This document shows, piece after piece, positions 1 to 5,072 of a stretch of 5,072 bases of DNA (the first letter of the stretch is position 1; each line of letters starts with the position of its first letter). The notes under the pieces are model-generated. The model did no database searches and had not been told where the DNA came from. It worked only from the letters and a program-made list of their open reading frames with translations. Origin of the DNA: Candidatus Omnitrophota bacterium (GTDB lineage Bacteria; Ratteibacteria; UBA8468; B48-G9; JAFGKM01); NCBI GenBank assembly GCA_022704985.1, contig JAKJFI010000073.1, positions 1-5,072 on the forward strand. Direction: 5' to 3'. A program made the position numbers and the translations under genes.

Positions 1-49
1 CTTTGGACTTCTGCTGGTTAAAGAGGCGGGGCACGGAATAGACACTTTC

Positions 50-1408
50 TTGATGTGCATACCGGTGTTTTTTCTCTGGTCTGAAGAGCATCTCACGATT
101 ACGCGCGAAGCTATACGAGTGCAGCCGAGGAAAGTGCAGGACTGGCTGGAGCCCGAAAAAGACCTTTTATGGAAAGTCTATTGTCTCTTCCCTGATTGGA
201 ACTGGCCGTGGTGCGGCGAGTGGGGAGGGGACTCCGGAGCTCCCAACGCCGGCCGCAATCCGGACTGGCGCCGCGAGTGGAACATGTCATACTATGTCGG
301 GTGGGACCCCCTGCGTCAGGAAGGCACTCTTTTCCCGCCGGGCAAGGATACTCTGCCGCCCGGCTGTCCTCCCGTATCCACGGAACCATCGTTCCCTGTT
401 TCCGGCAGCCGTTACTGTCCCATGGGCAGTTACAGTGTGCCGGAGCGGTACCTTCCTCTCGTGGTAAAAGCGATAGAAGAAGGACGGTTTGCCGACGGCA
501 TGCGTTTCCTCGGGGTCATGCTGCACCATGTTGAAGACAGGGGCGCCTTTGCATACTGGCCGGATTTGCACATTAAAGGACATGTTACGGACCAGAAGCT
601 AATTCAAATAAGCGGTTACAAGCCCGCACCGTTGGGCGAGAGCATTGAAGAAGCCGCCGCAAATCTGAAGCGGCGCATGCATGAGCTCTCCGCTTTCCAG
701 ATGAAAAGGGTTGCGAAAGTTGCAAAGGCGCATAAGTCGGGCAATATTGATGATATCAACGCCGCGGTCCTGGAATTTGCGGTTGAGACATGCCGGCTCA
801 CCGCGGATACCATACTCACGGCGGCGCACCTCATGGATTACGGAAAGCCTGCCAACTACTGGGGATACTGGTTGGAGCCTCCCAATTGCGGTAATCCCTT
901 CAAGCTGAATCTTATTGATAACCCATCCTTTGAACGGGATGACGGAAGCGGCTATCCTGACGGATGGGTTATAGAATGGCATAACCTGAAGGACAAGCTG
1001 GGCAGGGCTGAATGGGACTGGAGCAGAAAACATTCCGTTTTTTCAAAGGTGGTACGCGGAGGGGAGCGGTCGGTAAAGCTGATGTGGACACCCAAAGAAG
1101 GAATAGAGTGGCATCAGCGCTGGCCAGTTGCGGCTTTTGTAAGCAAAGGGGAGCGCTACCGGTGCAGCGGGTGGATAAAGACCCAGGAGGCGACCGGCAG
1201 TACGTACCTTGCCGCATATACGTACCGCAGGGACAATGAACCGGTAAAGACATTCCGCAGTCGTACGTTATCCGGTACGCACGATTGGAAACGCGTGGAG
1301 TTTGACATAACAATCCCCGAAGGAGCGGAGAGACTTCGCATGGCGTGCTGTTCCGACGGAAACAATGGAGCGGCTTGGTTTGACGAAGTGGAGATGTACC
1401 GCATATGA
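50..1408 (+). CDS. Zinc phospholipase C / S1-P1 nuclease-like protein with C-terminal carbohydrate-binding module; 5' end uncertain
   Basis: I recognise two parts. Residues about 10-262 (numbered from the TTG at 50) resemble the all-helical zinc phospholipase C / S1-P1 nuclease fold: Trp10 with His14 four residues later recalls the Trp1...His start of those enzymes, Asp49 lies in an FPDW motif, and HHVED gives His159-x3-Asp163, followed by Asp172, His174 and His178. Residues about 287-452 look like a CBM4/9-type beta-sandwich: it opens with NPSFE and GYPDGW, has a YRCSGWIKT strand in the middle, and ends with AAWFDEVEMY. Such enzymes cleave phosphodiester or phosphomonoester bonds outside the cytoplasm; the module would anchor this one to a glycan. 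The substrate is unknown. Oddities: there is no histidine between Asp49 and His159, where the family normally has a zinc ligand, and the Asp163-to-His174 spacing is longer than in classic members. The frame is open to base 2 and holds no ATG, GTG or TTG before 50, so the start is TTG 50, ATG 53 or outside the window. The stop overlaps the next gene's start. The CBM call is firmer than the PLC call. Confidence 0.72.
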   Translation: MMCIPVFFLWSEEHLTITREAIRVQPRKVQDWLEPEKDLLWKVYCLFPDWNWPWCGEWGGDSGAPNAGRNPDWRREWNMSYYVGWDPLRQEGTLFPPGKDTLPPGCPPVSTEPSFPVSGSRYCPMGSYSVPERYLPLVVKAIEEGRFADGMRFLGVMLHHVEDRGAFAYWPDLHIKGHVTDQKLIQISGYKPAPLGESIEEAAANLKRRMHELSAFQMKRVAKVAKAHKSGNIDDINAAVLEFAVETCRLTADTILTAAHLMDYGKPANYWGYWLEPPNCGNPFKLNLIDNPSFERDDGSGYPDGWVIEWHNLKDKLGRAEWDWSRKHSVFSKVVRGGERSVKLMWTPKEGIEWHQRWPVAAFVSKGERYRCSGWIKTQEATGSTYLAAYTYRRDNEPVKTFRSRTLSGTHDWKRVEFDITIPEGAERLRMACCSDGNNGAAWFDEVEMYRI

Positions 1409-2217
1409 CACTGGCAGAAAATGCACGCTTTCCCGACTGCGACTATCACATACATACCGTTTACTCCGGACATTCCGCGCCGGATATGACCGTTCGCAAT
1501 GTCATAGAGATGGCCGGAGCGCTCGGACTGCAATCTATTGTTGTGCTGGAACATGCCTTTTATGCCGATATGGGCAGGGCCAGTCTTGAACAGATAAGAA
1601 AGGACGCGGCGGCGGTTGAGTCACCGGTAAGAGTTCTTATCGGCATGGAGATAGACCCGGACTATTCCCGGAAAGGGCGCCTCGTATTCGAGGGTTTTGA
1701 CAGAAAGGAGCTTGACGCAGTGCTTGTCGGGACTCATGCCGTACCGGGCACAGGCAAAGGGTGGCATGCCAGGCTGGACCTTACGCGAGATGAGCGGGAG
1801 CGGATATGCCGGATGTGGTTTGACACCATGGAAAGAGTCGTTGAGGAAGCGCCGATAGATGTAATCGCTCATCCCGGAAGGCTCCTTTCCCGCAACGGCA
1901 TCGTTGAGGACTTCGGCGGAAGCGTATTGAAGAGTTTTGAACGCCTGTTCGCCATAGCGAAGAAGAAAAACGTTGCCTTTGAATTGAATGAAAGCCTGCT
2001 GAAGCTTCTTAATAGCGAAAACCGCCTGCATTCATATACCGAAGTAATCTCTCTGGCGCTGTCAAGCGGACTTAAAATATCAATCGGCTCCGACGCTCAT
2101 TCCCTTGACAGGATTGGGGAAAGTTTTTATATTGCACAAATAATAAGACAACTGCATTTAACTCCTGATAACCTGTATGTTATCAACAAGACTTGTCAGA
2201 AAAACAGTAGTCTGTAG
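1405..2217 (+). CDS. PHP-domain metal-dependent phosphoesterase
   Basis: This is a stand-alone PHP (polymerase and histidinol phosphatase) domain protein of 270 residues, the usual size for histidinol-phosphatase-type and YcdX-type members. These are TIM-barrel-like hydrolases that bind two or three metal ions and remove phosphate from small molecules. The ligand motifs are all visible in order: His15-x-His17 (DYHIHT), Glu49-His50 (VLEH), Glu82 (GMEID), His111 (GTHAV), His156 (IAHPG) and Asp230-x-His232 (GSDAH), so the enzyme should be active. No signal peptide is seen, so it is probably cytoplasmic. The ATG at 1405 shares four bases (ATGA) with the stop of the upstream gene, and GGAG at 1390-1393 is a reasonable ribosome binding site about 11 bases upstream; both point to translational coupling. 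The substrate cannot be read from the sequence: a sugar phosphate or a phosphorylated product of the neighbouring enzymes is possible, and histidinol phosphate is an alternative, although no histidine biosynthesis gene is nearby. GC content falls sharply in the last 150 bases. Confidence 0.9.
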   Translation: MTLAENARFPDCDYHIHTVYSGHSAPDMTVRNVIEMAGALGLQSIVVLEHAFYADMGRASLEQIRKDAAAVESPVRVLIGMEIDPDYSRKGRLVFEGFDRKELDAVLVGTHAVPGTGKGWHARLDLTRDERERICRMWFDTMERVVEEAPIDVIAHPGRLLSRNGIVEDFGGSVLKSFERLFAIAKKKNVAFELNESLLKLLNSENRLHSYTEVISLALSSGLKISIGSDAHSLDRIGESFYIAQIIRQLHLTPDNLYVINKTCQKNSSL

Positions 2218-2220
2218 GAG
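2216..2220 (+). promoter_or_regulatory. Shine-Dalgarno site of the GH3 gene, overlapping the PHP stop codon
   Basis: AGGAG lies 9 bases before the ATG at 2230 and shares two bases with the TAG stop (2215-2217) of the PHP gene. It is the strongest ribosome binding site in the window and fixes the GH3 start. The overlap means ribosomes finishing the PHP gene pass over the site, consistent with co-expression from one transcript. Confidence 0.8.
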
Positions 2221-2229
2221 AGAACTCAT

Positions 2230-3936
2230 ATGGCAACAGATTCTTTTATAAGGAACATAATCAGAGAAATGTCTCTTGATGAGAAACTTGGTCAGATGTT
2301 TATGGGAAATTTTTGCGGAACTACAAGTCCCGATGAAGTGATGGACGGAGTGGACAGATACAAACCCGGAGGACTTCAGTTTTCCGCAGTTTTTGAAAGA
2401 TTTGTACGCGGCGGAACTCACCGGCTTTGCGGTATATCTGAAAATGAGCCGTTTGGCGACGTGGCGCAAAGAATATACGAAATAAGAAACAACACTCTCA
2501 GGAAAACCGGAATCCCTCTTTTTATAGGGGTAGACCACGAGGGCGGATTGGGCGGTTGCGTTCTCAGGCGAAGGAATATGACTATGTTCCCGATAAGTAT
2601 GGGGATAGCCGCGGCGGGTTCTCCCGAACTTGCTTATCAAACCGCGCTTGCAAGCGCACAGGAAGCCGCGCTGATTGGAGTCAACATGTTTTATGGCCCC
2701 GTGCTGGATATTAACACAAATCCTGCGAACCCGGAAGTAGGATGCCGTGCGTTCGGAGATGATGCTGAAACCGTGATGCGTTACGGAAATGAATATATCA
2801 GGGCATACAGAGATGCGGGGATAATAAGCACGGCAAAACATTTTCCGGGCAAGGGAGAGAACGCCTCCGATGAACATGAAAAGTTAAGCTGTATAAACCT
2901 TGACAGGGACAGGCTTGAAAAAGTGGAGCTTGTTCCGTTTGCAAGAGCGATAGAGCTTGGCGTTGATACAATCATGGTGTCCCACACCATTTTCCCGGCT
3001 CTTGACGGAAATTCAGGTCTTCCGGCCAGTCTGTCAAAAGGAATAATAACCGGTCAATTAAGGGAGAAAATGGGTTATGACGGAATGATAATCCCGGATA
3101 CGCTGTGCATGTTTGCAATTTCAAAGAATTACGACCTTCCGTGGGCCTGCGCAACGTGTCTTGAGGCTGGAGCAGACATGGTTTTTATGAAGATTGAACA
3201 ATGCAGGGACGATATGTTTAAGGAAATAAAAAAGTTCGTTAAAAAGAAGTTGCTTACCGAGGACAGGATAAACGAATCGATAAGACGCATATTGGAGCTT
3301 AAACATAAAAGAGGATTATTCAAGCTTCTTGAATACGACAGGGAGAGAATAGAGAAAGGCATAGGAACTTCCCATAACCGGAAGATATGTCGCGAAGTCT
3401 CGCAGAAAAGCGTTGTTCTCATCAAAGAAGAGGAAGACATCCTGCCGTTAAAACTGTCTCCCCGCAAAGAGATTCTCGTCATAAATCCGCGCTGCGAATC
3501 GGTGACCATGGCAGATGACCGGAGGTATTCCCATCACATACTCAGGGACTGCGTTCTCAAGAGGCACAAGAACGTGGAAGAATTTCTTGTTGATGAGGAC
3601 CCTACGGAGGCTCAGATATATGAAGCCGGATTTCTGGCGCGGCGGAGCGATGCCGTCATATTGGGGATGTATAAAGACAGTATTCCGCTCCATGGGCAGA
3701 TGAAGCTTCTGCAAAGAATTGCCGAGATAGGAAAAAAGCCCATTGTCATAAACATAAATGCGCCTTATTTGTCGGAAGAAATGGGAGATGCCTCCGTGAT
3801 TATCCTGGGATTTGGAATATCACAGGATGTTATTGACTCTGCGTGCGCGGTAATCTTCGGAGAAATAAAACCTTCCGGAAGATTGCCTGTAACTATATCT
3901 GAAAAATATACAAAAGGTTTTCGACTGGACATTTAA
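2230..3936 (+). CDS. Glycoside hydrolase family 3 protein, NagZ / beta-N-acetylglucosaminidase subfamily (possible beta-glycoside phosphorylase)
   Basis: This 568-residue protein has the two-domain GH3 plan. The N-terminal TIM barrel (about 1-365) carries the hallmark motifs: IGVDHEGG with Asp102 (substrate-binding Asp), GCRAFGDD with Arg173, KHFPGKG (203-209), the Asp214-Glu-His216 dyad, a VSHTIFPALD strand (250-259), and Asp290 in IPDTL as the expected nucleophile. The C-terminal GH3_C-type domain (about 390-558) starts with SVVLIKEEEDILPL and ends with PSGRLPVTI. The Asp-x-His dyad marks the subfamily that uses histidine as acid/base; members cleave terminal beta-GlcNAc or beta-glucose from muropeptides, chitobiose or other oligosaccharides, and at least Cellulomonas fimi Nag3 is a retaining phosphorylase. 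There is no signal peptide, so it probably acts in the cytoplasm on imported saccharides. Departures from the usual signature are Lys208 in place of the second-loop histidine (KHFPGHG) and Glu215 in place of Ser/Thr in D-S/T-H. The ATG at 2230 has a good Shine-Dalgarno 9 bases upstream. The family is certain; hydrolase versus phosphorylase, and the sugar, are not. Confidence 0.93.
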   Translation: MATDSFIRNIIREMSLDEKLGQMFMGNFCGTTSPDEVMDGVDRYKPGGLQFSAVFERFVRGGTHRLCGISENEPFGDVAQRIYEIRNNTLRKTGIPLFIGVDHEGGLGGCVLRRRNMTMFPISMGIAAAGSPELAYQTALASAQEAALIGVNMFYGPVLDINTNPANPEVGCRAFGDDAETVMRYGNEYIRAYRDAGIISTAKHFPGKGENASDEHEKLSCINLDRDRLEKVELVPFARAIELGVDTIMVSHTIFPALDGNSGLPASLSKGIITGQLREKMGYDGMIIPDTLCMFAISKNYDLPWACATCLEAGADMVFMKIEQCRDDMFKEIKKFVKKKLLTEDRINESIRRILELKHKRGLFKLLEYDRERIEKGIGTSHNRKICREVSQKSVVLIKEEEDILPLKLSPRKEILVINPRCESVTMADDRRYSHHILRDCVLKRHKNVEEFLVDEDPTEAQIYEAGFLARRSDAVILGMYKDSIPLHGQMKLLQRIAEIGKKPIVININAPYLSEEMGDASVIILGFGISQDVIDSACAVIFGEIKPSGRLPVTISEKYTKGFRLDI

Positions 3937-4002
3937 CCGTTCACTGCTGATGATTCTCGTTGATGCGGAAAATGGTTTTGCTGAAAACAAGCAGAGATAC
4001 TT

Positions 4003-4683
4003 ATGAAATTACAAGCAGTTATATTTGACCTTGACGGTGTACTTACCGACACAGTGCCGATGCATTACCGGGCATGGAAAAGACTGTTTGATGAACTGGA
4101 CGTGAATTTTACTCCGGAAATATACAGGAAGAGCGTTGATGGTATCCCGAGACTTGAAGGTATCAAAAATATGTTGCCTGATGCAAGCTCGGAAGAGTTG
4201 GTAAAATTTGCGGAACGCAAGCAGAGATATTATCTGGAAGAACTGGACAAGACGCCTCCCGAAGTGTTCGATGATGCTTTGTTCCTGATGGAAGAATTGA
4301 CAGCGCACAATGTTAAAATTGCCGTTGCCTCATCAAGCAAGAACTGCCTGAATATTCTGGGAAAACTTGGAATCGGCGGAATCCATGCCGTGGTCGCCGG
4401 CAACGATGTTCAGAAAGGAAAACCCGCCCCAGATATTTTTCTGAAGGCGGCAGAACTTCTTGGCGTTTGTCCTGCCGGCTGTCTGGTTATAGAGGATGCG
4501 ATTCTGGGCATCAGGGCGGCAAAGGCCGCCGGCATGAGATGTATAATGATATGCAGGGGCAAAGAAGAAATAGAAGCTTCACAGACCGACCTGACACTGA
4601 AGAGTCTGAGAATCACATGCGCAGAAATACGCTCTCGTCTGCGCTTCTCTTCCGAAAACATTTCCCAAGGGTGCATTGAATAA
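4003..4683 (+). CDS. Beta-phosphoglucomutase-like HAD family protein
   Basis: This is a 226-residue HAD-superfamily protein with a helical C1 cap, close in length to Lactococcus beta-phosphoglucomutase (221). By eye, its residues match that enzyme with a shift of one through the N-terminal region: Asp9 (nucleophile) and Asp11 (acid/base) in FDLDGVLTDT, Thr17, His21, and Arg50 in the cap loop DGIPR. Further on are Ser110-Ser112 with Lys113-Asn114 (ASSSKN), Lys140 in GKPAPDIF, and Glu164-Asp165 (VIED) for magnesium. Asp11 is the residue that separates mutases from many simple HAD phosphatases. The mutase converts a beta-sugar 1-phosphate to the 6-phosphate in the cytoplasm through a bisphosphate intermediate. 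The cap loop differs from the Lactococcus KGVSR: Asp46 replaces the lysine and Pro49 the serine, so the sugar may differ from glucose. The ATG at 4003 is the only sensible start (in-frame TGA at 3982), but its ribosome binding site is weak (AGAG at 3993-3996). It follows the GH3 gene by 66 bases. A sugar-phosphate phosphatase is the main alternative. Confidence 0.88.
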   Translation: MKLQAVIFDLDGVLTDTVPMHYRAWKRLFDELDVNFTPEIYRKSVDGIPRLEGIKNMLPDASSEELVKFAERKQRYYLEELDKTPPEVFDDALFLMEELTAHNVKIAVASSSKNCLNILGKLGIGGIHAVVAGNDVQKGKPAPDIFLKAAELLGVCPAGCLVIEDAILGIRAAKAAGMRCIMICRGKEEIEASQTDLTLKSLRITCAEIRSRLRFSSENISQGCIE

Positions 4684-4733
4684 AAACGCAACAGTCAGCA
4701 ATACTTGAGAAACCCCATTAAGATATATGGAGA

Positions 4734-5072
4734 TTAGGTTTTCAGATGGCTGAGATATTTTTCAGCGGAAGCGGCGGCTGTAGCGCCTTCGCCGCAAGCG
4801 GTAACCACCTGGTAAAGGGATTTTCTTATGACGTCCCCGCATGCGAAGACCCCTTTGACTGAGGTCTGCATCCTGTAGTCGGTCATTATGTATCCCTCGG
4901 AGTGCTGTTCAACTCTGCCGTCGATAAATTCGACGTTGGGCTTCTGTCCGATGGAGATGAATACGCCGTCCGCTTCGAGTGAACTGACAACTTCCGAATC
5001 TTTGTCCCGCACTAATATTTTCTTAACGGATTTTCCGTCACCTTCTATCCTGTCCACTACCGAAGAGAGTAC
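4734..5072 (-). CDS. trxB: Thioredoxin reductase, C-terminal part (gene continues past the right edge)
   Basis: The last 112 residues of a flavoprotein disulfide reductase are encoded on the - strand; the frame stays open to base 5072, so about two thirds of a usual 310-320-residue protein lies outside. The visible part covers the end of the NADPH domain (DGVFISIGQKPN) and the returning C-terminal FAD segment: GYIMTDYRMQTSVKGVFACG followed by DV, where the GD aspartate contacts the FAD ribityl chain, then the YQVVTACGEGATAA helix and a final AEKYL, typical of the low-molecular-weight thioredoxin reductase class. Complete enzymes pass electrons from NADPH (or, in some anaerobes, ferredoxin) through FAD and a CxxC pair to thioredoxin; the CxxC and the nucleotide-binding loops are not in view, so the electron donor cannot be judged. 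It ends 50 bases from the HAD gene in convergent orientation and is not part of that operon. A related ferredoxin/flavodoxin-NADP reductase is less likely given the short tail after the FAD motif. Confidence 0.85.
   Translation of the reverse strand, partial: VLSSVVDRIEGDGKSVKKILVRDKDSEVVSSLEADGVFISIGQKPNVEFIDGRVEQHSEGYIMTDYRMQTSVKGVFACGDVIRKSLYQVVTACGEGATAAASAEKYLSHLKT

Noticed and set aside
599..1033. Antisense open frame of 144 codons within the PLC-like gene
   Set aside because: A shadow of the real + strand gene, with no recognisable motif in its translation.
2158..2877. Antisense open frame of 239 codons opposite the start of the GH3 gene
   Set aside because: It lies fully over a strongly conserved GH3 coding region, its translation is rich in Ser, Arg, Cys and Tyr without any recognisable domain, and it has no support as a gene.
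3937..4002. Promoter or hairpin in the 66-base gap before the HAD gene
   Set aside because: There is a weak GTTTT/AAAAC stem (3975-3988) and no convincing pair of -35/-10 boxes that would leave room for a leader, so I cannot support either.
3988..4229. 12-base direct repeat CAAGCAGAGATA at 3988-3999 and 4218-4229
   Set aside because: About one 12-base repeat is expected by chance in a window this size, and one copy is inside a coding region.
4619..4644. Inverted repeat GCGCAGA / TCTGCGC (7-bp stem, 12-base loop) near the end of the HAD gene, as a possible terminator
   Set aside because: It is inside the coding region, the following bases (TTCTCTTCC) are not a proper U-tract, and several 7-bp inverted repeats at this spacing are expected by chance in 5 kb.
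4684..4733. The 50-base convergent gap between the HAD gene and trxB as a bidirectional terminator
   Set aside because: Only a 4-bp CCAT/ATGG stem is present, with no GC-rich hairpin followed by a T-run in either direction; termination may be factor-dependent or lie elsewhere.

Overview
The window reads as a stretch of chromosome from a free-living, polysaccharide-using bacterium. All genes are prokaryotic in layout: closely spaced, one ATGA overlap and one clear Shine-Dalgarno site. The family mix (a secreted-type zinc hydrolase carrying a carbohydrate-binding module, a two-domain GH3 enzyme, a PHP phosphoesterase, a beta-phosphoglucomutase-like HAD protein and a thioredoxin reductase) would fit an uncultured planctomycete/Lentisphaerota-like or similar lineage. 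That placement is only an impression; no marker gene is present to settle it.

Layout: four genes run on the + strand. (1) Up to position 1408: a protein with a zinc-dependent phospholipase C / S1-P1 nuclease-like domain and a C-terminal CBM4/9-like beta-sandwich; its reading frame is open to the left edge, so it may be 5'-truncated. (2) 1405-2217: a PHP-domain metallophosphoesterase that starts inside the stop codon of gene 1. (3) 2230-3936: a GH3 enzyme of the NagZ / beta-N-acetylglucosaminidase subfamily, 12 bases after gene 2, with its Shine-Dalgarno overlapping the stop codon of gene 2. (4) 4003-4683: a beta-phosphoglucomutase-like HAD enzyme, after a 66-base gap. Convergent to these, on the - strand, is the C-terminal third of a thioredoxin reductase (4734 to the right edge). 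There is no gene-free stretch longer than about 70 bases, and I see no RNA gene, CRISPR array, insertion sequence or convincing terminator.

How they may work together (inference): GH3 enzymes that use an Asp-His dyad as acid/base, as this one appears to, include proven retaining phosphorylases that release beta-sugar 1-phosphates. A beta-phosphoglucomutase is the type of enzyme that turns a beta-sugar 1-phosphate into a 6-phosphate. Their adjacency suggests a cytoplasmic route in which an imported oligosaccharide is phosphorolysed and fed into central metabolism. The upstream CBM-bearing hydrolase and the PHP phosphoesterase could act on the same (possibly phosphate-bearing) glycan, but this part is speculative. 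GC content drops markedly near the end of gene 2, so the four genes may not share one history.
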